Assembly: GCA_028875175.1 (NCBI GenBank)
Contig: JAPPFO010000010.1
Location: 1-5,912, forward strand
Source: Chloroflexota bacterium
GTDB lineage: Bacteria; Chloroflexota; UBA11872
DNA: 5,912 bases
Direction of reading: 5' to 3'
The translations under genes and the position numbers were made by a program. Positions 1-5,857 of this stretch are shown one piece after another. The notes beneath the pieces are model-generated. The model was not told where the DNA came from and ran no database searches. It was given only the letters and a program-made list of their open reading frames with translations. Positions within the stretch are counted from its first letter, which is position 1. The number at the start of each line of letters is the position of its first letter.

Positions 1-744
1 GTCCGTGGTCACCACCCCGCCCATGCCAATGACGGGGATCGACACGGCCCCAGCCGCATCGTAGACGCACCGCACCGCCACCGGCCGGATGGCCGGACCC
101 GAGAGACCGCCCACGCCGGCGCCCAGAAACGGCAGCGCCGCCTCCGTGTCAACCACCATCCCCAACAGGGTATTGATGAGTGACAGCGCGTCGGCTCCGG
201 CGTCTTCGGCGGCCCGCGCTATGGGCCGCACGTCGGTGACGTTGGGCGAGAGCTTGGCAATTACCGGAAGCGAGACGCCGCAGCGAACGGCCTGCACGGT
301 GTGGGCTGCGGTGGCGGGGTCGGTGGAGTAGTCCAACCCGCCGGCCACGTTGGGGCAGGACAGATTGGCCTCGATGGCCACCACGTTGGGCAGCCCGTCG
401 AAGCGGGCCGCCAGCGAGGTCCAACTCCGGGGATCGTGGGCCGCGATGCTGACGATCACCGGACAGGGCAGGTCGCCCCAGATGGGCGCCTTCTCCCGCA
501 CCGCGCCTGCGCCGCCGGGATTCGGCAGGCCGATCGAATTCAACATGCCGGCCGGCGTCTCGATCGTGCGCGGGGTGGGATTGCCCTCGCGGGGCTCGGG
601 CGTCACCGTTTTCGTCACGATGGCGCCAAGCGCTGCCAGATTTACGACGTCCCGGTACTCGTCGCCGAATCCGAACGTGCCCGAGGCGGTAAGGACGGGT
701 GCGCGCAGCCGCAGGCCGCGCGGATGGCCCGGCGCTAGGTCCAC
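1..744 (-). CDS. pyrD: Dihydroorotate dehydrogenase, class 1B catalytic subunit (3' end outside window)
   Basis: This flavoenzyme oxidises dihydroorotate to orotate in the fourth step of pyrimidine synthesis. Class 1B members are cytosolic and usually pair with an iron-sulfur/FAD subunit (PyrK) to pass electrons to NAD; no pyrK is visible here. I translated the minus strand by hand and found 248 codons with no stop up to the left edge, against a family length of about 300, so some 50-60 C-terminal residues are missing. Numbering from the GTG at 744, visible motifs are TASGTFGFG (19-27), TKTVT with FMN-contacting Lys45, NSIGLPNPG (69-77), EANLSCPN with the expected catalytic Cys130, AKLSPN with Lys164, INT (190-192), GGLSGPAI (212-219) and PVIGMGG (237-243). 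The start is uncertain. GTG 744 gives the family-like N-terminus, but in-frame ATGs at 795 and 825 also exist, and none has a good Shine-Dalgarno sequence. It is divergent from parA. Confidence 0.93.
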   Translation of the reverse strand, partial: MDLAPGHPRGLRLRAPVLTASGTFGFGDEYRDVVNLAALGAIVTKTVTPEPREGNPTPRTIETPAGMLNSIGLPNPGGAGAVREKAPIWGDLPCPVIVSIAAHDPRSWTSLAARFDGLPNVVAIEANLSCPNVAGGLDYSTDPATAAHTVQAVRCGVSLPVIAKLSPNVTDVRPIARAAEDAGADALSLINTLLGMVVDTEAALPFLGAGVGGLSGPAIRPVAVRCVYDAAGAVSIPVIGMGGVVTTD

Positions 745-857
745 TGCGAGCGACGAAGCCTTGGAAGCGTTGGTCGTCGTGGCTCGTGCTCGCATGCGTC
801 CGGTTGGGTCCGCCGAGGCTAGCATGAGGTCAAGGCGCTGGGCGGCGTAAACTTATG

Positions 858-887
858 TTGACTCGGAGGAAGCGCCTGCCTTAGCAT
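858..887 (+). promoter_or_regulatory. Candidate sigma-70-like promoter for parA-ftsZ
   Basis: TTGACT at 858-863 matches five of six bases of the -35 consensus. TAGCAT at 882-887 matches four of six of the -10 consensus. The spacer is 18 bases. The predicted transcription start falls near 894, giving a leader of about 50 bases before the parA ATG. It sits in the pyrD-parA divergent gap beside the only AT-rich patch there (about 848-859), which could also serve as a -10 region for pyrD on the other strand. This is a by-eye prediction; promoter consensus in this lineage is not known to me. Confidence 0.4.
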
Positions 888-899
888 CGCCACTCAGAT

Positions 900-926
900 C
901 GTCGCCGTGGGGGCCGGTGGGCGACG
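900..926 (+). promoter_or_regulatory. GC hairpin in the predicted parA leader
   Basis: CGTCGCC at 900-906 pairs perfectly with GGCGACG at 920-926, a 7-base-pair stem with a 13-base loop. It starts just after the predicted transcription start and ends 7 bases before the parA Shine-Dalgarno sequence at 934. There is no U-tract after it, so it is not a classical intrinsic terminator. It could affect mRNA stability or ribosome access, or be a protein-binding inverted repeat. In DNA this GC-rich a 7-base stem can also arise by chance. Confidence 0.3.
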
Positions 927-933
927 CTTGCGT

Positions 934-938
934 GGAGG
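934..938 (+). promoter_or_regulatory. Ribosome binding site of parA
   Basis: GGAGG lies 6 bases before the ATG at 945. The near-ideal sequence and spacing settle this start, which also gives the normal ParA N-terminus with the P-loop about ten residues in. Confidence 0.8.
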
Positions 939-944
939 CTCCCC

Positions 945-1721
945 ATGGCCGTGACTATCGCCATCGCCAACCAGAAGGGCGGCGTTGGCAAGACGACCAC
1001 GACATCCAACCTGGCGTCCACCCTGGCGCGCGCCGGATCGCGGCTACTCGTGATCGACTGCGATCCGCAATCCAACCTCACAAGCTCGTTCGGCGTCGAG
1101 CGTGTGATGGACGCCACCCTGGCGGACGCCCTGATGAACCGCGACGTGGAACTGCCTCGCTATCGGGTCAGCGATCCGGCCGGCGGCATCGTAGACGTCG
1201 TGCCGGCCTCGCCCGAACTGGCCCGGGTGGAGTCGGCGCTGCAGACCAAGCTCGGGCGCGAGCTGCGCCTGCGCGAGCACGTGCTGCGGGTCGATACGGA
1301 CTACGACTACATCCTCTTTGACACCCCGCCGTCGCTGGGCGTACTGACCATCAATGCCCTGGTGGCGGCCGAGTGGGTCATCATTCCCACCGAAGCCCGC
1401 TTTTTCTCGCTGCAAGGGCTGCAGATGCTGAATGAGAGCATTGAGGAAGTCACGTTTCTCAATCCGCGGCTGAAGGTCCTGGGCATCGTGCTCAGCAAGT
1501 TTGATCGCCGGCTGCGCGAAGAGAAGACCGTGGCCGAATACCTGCGCGAACGCTGGGGCGCCGGCGTCTTCGAGTCCGACATTCCCACCAACAGCAAGAT
1601 CCTGGAAGCCGCCAGCACCGGCGTTTCCATCTTCGCGGCCGGCAGCGCCAACCGCGGCGCCCGCCGGGCGGTGTTGGCCTATGAGACGTTAGCGGAGGAG
1701 GTGCGTTCCCGTGCCGCCTAG
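945..1721 (+). CDS. parA: ParA/Soj-family partitioning ATPase
   Basis: This is a P-loop ATPase of the ParA/MinD superfamily. Such proteins dimerise on ATP, bind the nucleoid or membrane, and position chromosome origins, plasmids or other cargo. At 258 residues it has normal Soj length. The deviant Walker A motif KGGVGKTT spans residues 11-18, including the signature Lys11 and catalytic-loop Lys16. The A' motif IDCDPQSNLT (37-46) has Asp38 and Asp40. The Walker B motif is ILFDTPPSLG (123-132) with Asp126. The DCDPQ motif and the lack of a C-terminal amphipathic helix favour Soj/ParA over MinD, and the KGGVGKTT loop differs from MipZ's KGGSGKST. There is no N-terminal helix-turn-helix, so it is not a plasmid type Ia ParA. 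The 3' end overlaps ftsZ by 11 bases, and the ftsZ ribosome binding site lies inside this gene, implying co-transcription. No parB and no parS-like site was seen in the window. The family call is firm; whether its cargo is the chromosome or the division machinery is open. Confidence 0.93.
   Translation: MAVTIAIANQKGGVGKTTTTSNLASTLARAGSRLLVIDCDPQSNLTSSFGVERVMDATLADALMNRDVELPRYRVSDPAGGIVDVVPASPELARVESALQTKLGRELRLREHVLRVDTDYDYILFDTPPSLGVLTINALVAAEWVIIPTEARFFSLQGLQMLNESIEEVTFLNPRLKVLGIVLSKFDRRLREEKTVAEYLRERWGAGVFESDIPTNSKILEAASTGVSIFAAGSANRGARRAVLAYETLAEEVRSRAA
1694..1701 (+). promoter_or_regulatory. Ribosome binding site of ftsZ inside parA
   Basis: GGAGGAGG lies 9 bases before the GTG at 1711, within the last codons of parA. 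It fixes the GTG start of ftsZ. The GTG at 1701 is in a different reading frame from ftsZ and cannot be its start. The arrangement suggests translational coupling of the two genes. Confidence 0.75.
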
Positions 1722-2895
1722 GGATCGCGGCGGGTTCGATCCCAACCGCCTGGGCGACCTGCGGCGGCCGGACAACCTGGTGCCACGCATCCTGCGCAAT
1801 AGCCCGGACCTGGAGTCGAGGGACCTGGTACCCGGCCTCACCGACATTCGAGTCATCGGTGTCGGCGGCGCGGGCAACAACGCCGTCAACCGCATGGTTG
1901 CCGCCGAACTCGATGGCGTGGAGTTCATTGCCGTCAACACCGACGCGCAGGACCTCGCCTCGTCGAACGCGCACCGGCGGCTCCTGATCGGCAGCCGTGC
2001 CACCGACCATCTGGGCTCGGGCGGCGACCCGCGCCTTGGCGAGCGCGCCGCCAGCGAGAGCAGCGACGAACTGGCCGACCTGGTGGAGGGGGCCGACATG
2101 GTCTTCATCACCGCCGGCATGGGCGGCGGTACCGGCACCGGCGCCACCCCGATCCTGGCAGACCGAGCCATGGAGGCCGGGGCCCTCGCCGTTGCCGTTG
2201 TTACGGTCCCCTTCACCTTTGAAGGCTCACGGCGCGTCCAGGTTGCCCGCCAGGGCCTGGCCGACATCGAAAGCCGCGTGGACGCCCTGATCACGGTTCA
2301 CAACGACAAGTTGCTGGAACACGCCAGCGCCGGCACGGCGTTCTCCGACGCCTTCGTCATGGCCGACGAAATGCTGCATCGCGGGGTGCAGGGCGTCACC
2401 GACCTGATTACGTCCACCGGCCTGGTCAACGTGGACTTTGCCGACGTGCGCTCCGTGATGCGCGACGCCGGGACGGCCATGATGGGCGTGGGTGAAGCCG
2501 CCGGCGAAGAGCGGGCACTGCGGGCGGTGCGTGAGGCCATGGAAAGCCCGCTGCTCGAAACCTCGATCGACGATGCCCGCGGCGTCTTGATCAACATCAC
2601 TGCCTCGGACGACGTGGCCATTGCCGAGATGAACGCCGCCGCCGAGCACGTAACCGCGGTTGCCGCGGCCGATGCCAACATCATCTTTGGCACGGTGGTC
2701 GACGCGCGCATGGGCCAAGCGATCCGAGTCACGCTGATCGCGACCGGGTTCGAGTCCACGAGTACGCCGGACATTGCCCGCCCCGGGAGTGAGCGAGGCC
2801 GGAGCGCCCGCGCCACGCGCACGGCGTCACGGGAGAGCCTGGCGGACGATCAGGTCGATGTGCCCGCCTTTTTACGCCGCCGCTCGCCGTCCTAA
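1711..2895 (+). CDS. ftsZ: Cell division GTPase FtsZ
   Basis: This tubulin homologue polymerises with GTP into the Z-ring at mid-cell and recruits the septum-building machinery. At 394 residues it has normal length. An N-terminal extension of about 44 residues, Arg/Pro/Asp-rich, precedes the GTPase core. Motifs in order are GVGGAGNNAVNRM (50-62), NTDAQDL (76-82), the tubulin signature GGGTGTG (138-144), PFTFEG (167-172), ND (198-199), and the T7 loop NVDFAD (240-245) with catalytic Asp242 and Asp245. The core ends near 348. A short Arg/Ser-rich linker of about 33 residues leads to the conserved tail DVPAFLRRR (383-391), the usual docking peptide for partners such as SepF or FtsA. Several normally conserved positions differ: TVPF for TKPF, GSRR for GRRR, GSGGDP for GAGGNP, and VHND for IPND. 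All GTP and T7 residues are intact, so it should be active. It starts at GTG, overlaps parA, and has no ftsA beside it. Confidence 0.97.
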   Translation: MPPRDRGGFDPNRLGDLRRPDNLVPRILRNSPDLESRDLVPGLTDIRVIGVGGAGNNAVNRMVAAELDGVEFIAVNTDAQDLASSNAHRRLLIGSRATDHLGSGGDPRLGERAASESSDELADLVEGADMVFITAGMGGGTGTGATPILADRAMEAGALAVAVVTVPFTFEGSRRVQVARQGLADIESRVDALITVHNDKLLEHASAGTAFSDAFVMADEMLHRGVQGVTDLITSTGLVNVDFADVRSVMRDAGTAMMGVGEAAGEERALRAVREAMESPLLETSIDDARGVLINITASDDVAIAEMNAAAEHVTAVAAADANIIFGTVVDARMGQAIRVTLIATGFESTSTPDIARPGSERGRSARATRTASRESLADDQVDVPAFLRRRSPS

Positions 2896-2935
2896 GCTCT
2901 TCAGGCAAAAGCGTCGCGGGCTGACCGTGGCCGAG

Positions 2936-2941
2936 GGAAGG
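2936..2941 (+). promoter_or_regulatory. Ribosome binding site of the histidine kinase gene
   Basis: GGAAGG, preceded by an overlapping GAGGG (2933-2937), lies 8 bases before the GTG at 2950. The 54-base gap after ftsZ contains no hairpin followed by a U-tract, so read-through from ftsZ looks possible. A 6-base inverted repeat (2911-2916 with 2944-2949) brackets this site, with its right arm touching the start codon; its significance is unclear. Confidence 0.5.
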
Positions 2942-2949
2942 TCCGACGC

Positions 2950-4980
2950 GTGACCCAGGTTCGAGACGGGAGCGAACAAGGCCGGCAATTCGCGCGCTGG
3001 CTGGCTGATCAAGCCGACGCCGGGCTCGATGCCTCCATGCTGGACGCTGGCCGGCTCCTTTTGCAGTTGCGCGCCAACCGCGCCTTCCTGCGCCACATCG
3101 AGAACGTCGGCACCACCGTGGCCGAACGTGGCGGCTCCCTCTCGGGCCTGCTGGCCACCGCGCTCGAGCGCATGGGCGCGCTGGGCGCGGCCGTGCTGCG
3201 CAACGCACCGCCATCTCGGCACGAGGCCATTGTCGACGAGCTTGTGCAGTTGCAAACGGCCGCGGTGCAGGCGCTCGTGCGCGGCTACGACGCCATCGTT
3301 CCCATCAACGCCGCGCCAACCGAACGCGAACGCTTGCTGGACAACACCGTCCGGGCGCTGGACCGGATCAACGGCGTCATCAACTCCTCCCTTGAGTTGG
3401 ACGAGATTCTGCTCGCCACCGTCGAGTCCGTCTCGGATCACCTGGGCGTCTCCGAGGTCACTATCTACCTGTACGACGAGGCCATCGACCGCCTGATCCT
3501 CAGCGCCACCCGCGCCTTCAATCCGGAGGCCGTGGGCCAAACCACGCTGGCCCTGGGCGAAGGCATCATCGGCTGGGCGGCCCAGGTCGGACAGCCGGTG
3601 GCCGTGCGCGACGCCTGGAGCGACCCCCGCTTTAAATACGTCCCTGGCCTCGGTGAGGAAGACCTGCGGAGCTTCCTCGTCGTCCCCATCGTCCTCTTCA
3701 CGGTCGAACGCCTGATCGGCGTCCTGAGCATGGCCAGCCCGGAGTTCCGCGACTTCACCGACGAGGAAGTCCGCTTCGCCGAAATTACCGCCGGCCAACT
3801 CGCCATCGCCGTGGAGAACGCCCGCCTCCATGGACAAACCGACGACGCCTTGCACGGCAAGATCGAGCAGCTCACCACCGTCCAGAATCTCGCCCGAACG
3901 CTCACCACGGACCTTGAGCCCGAGTCCGTGTTGGCCCAGATCGCGCAGACCGCCGCCAATCTCATCGACGTGGACAAGGCGGCTATCTGGCAGGTGGATG
4001 CGGACGGGAAGCGCATGCGCATCGTCGCGTCGTACAACCTTGGCGACGCTTACCGTCGCCACAGCCTGGGGATCGGCGACGGGGTGGTCGGCCGCGCTGT
4101 TTCCACCCGCGCGCCGGTGGTCGTCAACGACGCCATGAACGACCAGCGCCTGGTTGCCACGCCCGAACTTATCGCCACCGAGGGCTACGGCGCCTTGTTT
4201 AGCGTGCCGCTGATCCTGCGCGACCGCGCCGTGGGGGCCATCAGCCTCTATAGCCCCGCGCCACATGAATACACCCGGGAACAGGTGGACCTGGCCTTCA
4301 CCTTTGCCAACCACGCGGCCATTGCTATCGAGAACGCCCGGCTGTTCGAAGAGGTTCGGCAAGGCCTGGAGACCAAGTCCATCCTGCTGCAGGAAATGCA
4401 CCACCGCGTCAAGAACAACATGCAGACCATCGCCTCCCTGCTTGAAATGCAGGCGCGGCGCACCGAAACCCAGGAAGCCGCCACGTTGCTCAAGCTCAGC
4501 GCCGGCCGCATCGGCGGCATGGCCCGCGTGCACGACCTGCTATCGCAGGACGCTATCGGGCAGACCACGGTGCACCAGATCATCGACTCGATGGCCGACA
4601 TGCTGCGGGGCGACCTGACGGCCAGCGGTCGCCGCATCGATATCACGGTGGAGGCCCGACCCGGCCGCATCCAATCCGAAAAGGCCACCGTCTTCGCCCT
4701 GGTGATTAACGAGCTGCTCTGGAACGCCGTGGAGCACGGCATGGCCGGCCGCACGACGGGCCGCATCCACGTCGACTCGTCGGCCCATAACGGCCGCCTG
4801 GCCATCTCGATCGAGGACGATGGCATCGGACTGCCGGAAGGCTTCAGCCTCGCACGCGATCAGGGACTCGGCCTGACCATCGTTCGCAACCTGGTCGAGC
4901 GCAACCTGGACGGCGACTTCGATATCGCCCCGCGCCAGGACGCTACGGGCGCCGTGGCAACGCTGCGCTTTCGGCCCTAG
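2950..4980 (+). CDS. Cytosolic GAF-GAF-HisKA_2 sensor histidine kinase
   Basis: This is a two-component sensor kinase that senses through GAF domains, autophosphorylates on His and passes phosphate to a response regulator. The 676 residues show no membrane segment or signal peptide, so it should be cytosolic. Residues 1-137 are helix-rich with no domain I recognise. GAF 1 spans about 148-292 and GAF 2 about 321-464; each ends in an AxENARL helix. The HisKA_2 dimerisation domain carries EMHHRVKNN (482-490), with His485 the likely phosphoacceptor. The HATPase region has an N box ELLWNAVEHG (588-597) with Asn592, a G1 box DDGIGLP (623-629) and a G2 box QGLGLTIV (638-645). The whole protein has no Cys, ruling out Cys-linked bilin or heme and Fe-S clusters in the GAF domains. 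The architecture resembles PdtaS-type kinases (GAF-PAS-HisKA_2), whose partners are ANTAR RNA-binding regulators. No regulator gene is in the window. It starts at GTG 54 bases after ftsZ and ends in a stop overlapping that of the convergent permease gene. Confidence 0.92.
   Translation: MTQVRDGSEQGRQFARWLADQADAGLDASMLDAGRLLLQLRANRAFLRHIENVGTTVAERGGSLSGLLATALERMGALGAAVLRNAPPSRHEAIVDELVQLQTAAVQALVRGYDAIVPINAAPTERERLLDNTVRALDRINGVINSSLELDEILLATVESVSDHLGVSEVTIYLYDEAIDRLILSATRAFNPEAVGQTTLALGEGIIGWAAQVGQPVAVRDAWSDPRFKYVPGLGEEDLRSFLVVPIVLFTVERLIGVLSMASPEFRDFTDEEVRFAEITAGQLAIAVENARLHGQTDDALHGKIEQLTTVQNLARTLTTDLEPESVLAQIAQTAANLIDVDKAAIWQVDADGKRMRIVASYNLGDAYRRHSLGIGDGVVGRAVSTRAPVVVNDAMNDQRLVATPELIATEGYGALFSVPLILRDRAVGAISLYSPAPHEYTREQVDLAFTFANHAAIAIENARLFEEVRQGLETKSILLQEMHHRVKNNMQTIASLLEMQARRTETQEAATLLKLSAGRIGGMARVHDLLSQDAIGQTTVHQIIDSMADMLRGDLTASGRRIDITVEARPGRIQSEKATVFALVINELLWNAVEHGMAGRTTGRIHVDSSAHNGRLAISIEDDGIGLPEGFSLARDQGLGLTIVRNLVERNLDGDFDIAPRQDATGAVATLRFRP
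4977..4980. other. Shared CTAG palindrome carrying both convergent stop codons
   Basis: The kinase gene ends in TAG at 4978-4980. The convergent permease gene ends in TAG on the minus strand, reading 4979 down to 4977. The two stops share CTAG, so the genes overlap by four bases and there is no intergenic space for a terminator. Any termination signal must lie within the opposing coding sequences. Confidence 0.85.
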
Positions 4981-5837
4981 GCGCCCGATGCCGTCTCGGG
5001 CTTGCTCCGCCCGAACACCACCACGGTGATCACCCCGGCCAGCGCCAGGAGTGCGCCGAGCACGGCGCTGGGTCCTGGAATTTCGCCGTAGAGCAGCGCA
5101 CCCAGGATTACCCCGCCGGTGGCCTCCTGGGTGGTGATCACGTTGGGGATCGTCGCTCGCGCCCGCCGCAGCGCCGCGTTGAGCAGCGTATGACCCATTC
5201 CCAGCGGCACGACGCCCAGGATGACCAGAACGAGGATGCGGCCGCCGTCGTATGACGCTGGGTCAAACGAGAAGGCCGCGAACGGCAGCGCCAGCAGCGC
5301 CGCCCATCCGTAGACCGCGAACACGTAGGCCGGGAGCGGCATGGCGCCACGGTAGTAACGCCCCGCCAGCACGTAGGCCGCCAATGCCGCGCCGGACCCG
5401 GCGGCCGCCAGGTCTCCGCCAAGCGTGGCGCCGCTCGCGGCCGGCTCGAAGCCAACCAGGATCGCGATCCCGGCCACCGCCCCCATTACGCCAACGATCT
5501 GCATGGGTCGCGGCGGCTCGCGCAGGATCAGCGCCGAGCCCAACGCCACCAGCGCCGGCGAGCCGTACACCAGGGCCAGGGTGTGGGCGGTGGTCGTCGT
5601 CTGCGCCGCCAGCGTGAACAACAGGAAGTGCGCGTAGAGCGTCGCGCCCAGGACGGCCGTTCGCCGCTCGCGAATGTGCGCCAGGGAGACTCCGGACGCG
5701 CGTGCCAGGCCATACGCCACGAGGGTCGCCAGCCCGAGCCGCCACAGCGTCACTTCCGCCGCGCTTACCGGCGCCGCCAGGCGTGAAAGGGGGGCTCCCA
5801 GCGAGAACGCCGCCGCGGCCGCCGCGCTCAGAACCAC
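4977..5837 (-). CDS. EamA/DMT-superfamily permease
   Basis: This is an inner-membrane transporter of the drug/metabolite superfamily (EamA family), which typically exports amino acids, metabolites or drugs; the substrate cannot be read from sequence. The 286 residues match the usual 280-300. About ten hydrophobic helices are visible, near residues 1-18, 27-45, 59-80, 83-105, 111-130, 139-162, 167-191, 200-223, 230-252 and 255-276. They form two five-helix EamA repeats. Family features include Arg33 in helix 2 (LWR), YGSPALVALGSALILRE (90-106) ending the first repeat's helix 4, and the matching segment ending LLYGE in the second. It ends in a basic tail (RSK). The GTG at 5837 is the first conventional start inside the window but lacks a convincing ribosome binding site. 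The frame stays open to the right edge, so a CTG at 5861 or a start beyond the edge is possible. The gene is convergent with the kinase gene. Confidence 0.9.
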   Translation of the reverse strand: MVLSAAAAAAFSLGAPLSRLAAPVSAAEVTLWRLGLATLVAYGLARASGVSLAHIRERRTAVLGATLYAHFLLFTLAAQTTTTAHTLALVYGSPALVALGSALILREPPRPMQIVGVMGAVAGIAILVGFEPAASGATLGGDLAAAGSGAALAAYVLAGRYYRGAMPLPAYVFAVYGWAALLALPFAAFSFDPASYDGGRILVLVILGVVPLGMGHTLLNAALRRARATIPNVITTQEATGGVILGALLYGEIPGPSAVLGALLALAGVITVVVFGRSKPETASGA

Positions 5838-5857
5838 CGCGCGGCGCGTGCCCTGCG

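Noticed and set aside
301..850. Plus-strand open frames of 145 and 166 codons over pyrD
   Set aside because: They lie opposite the clearly conserved dihydroorotate dehydrogenase frame, have low-complexity Arg/Gly/Ala/Pro composition and no family features.
745..944. parS-like centromere site or riboswitch in the pyrD-parA gap
   Set aside because: I found no 16-base palindrome resembling the parS consensus and no recognisable riboswitch core; only a short GC hairpin is present.
945..1721. Reading the ATPase as MinD or MipZ
   Set aside because: It has the Soj-type DCDPQ motif and KGGVGKTT loop and lacks the MinD C-terminal amphipathic helix, so ParA/Soj is the better family call even though it sits next to ftsZ.
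1492..2822. Minus-strand open frames of 160-200 codons under parA and ftsZ
   Set aside because: They are Arg/Ser/Ala/Pro-rich shadows of two well-conserved plus-strand genes; their overlapping starts and composition give no support for coding.
2896..2949. Intrinsic terminator between ftsZ and the kinase gene
   Set aside because: No stable short-loop stem followed by a U-tract is present in the 54-base gap; the only inverted repeat has a 27-base loop and overlaps the start region.
2872..4533. 553-codon open frame antisense to the histidine kinase
   Set aside because: Its His/Gly/Val/Asp-rich product is the typical reverse-strand shadow of a G+C-rich gene, with no recognisable domain. The plus strand carries a complete kinase with every motif in order.
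5252..5786. Plus-strand open frames opposite the permease gene
   Set aside because: They are Pro/Arg-rich with no domain, while the minus strand encodes a complete ten-helix permease.
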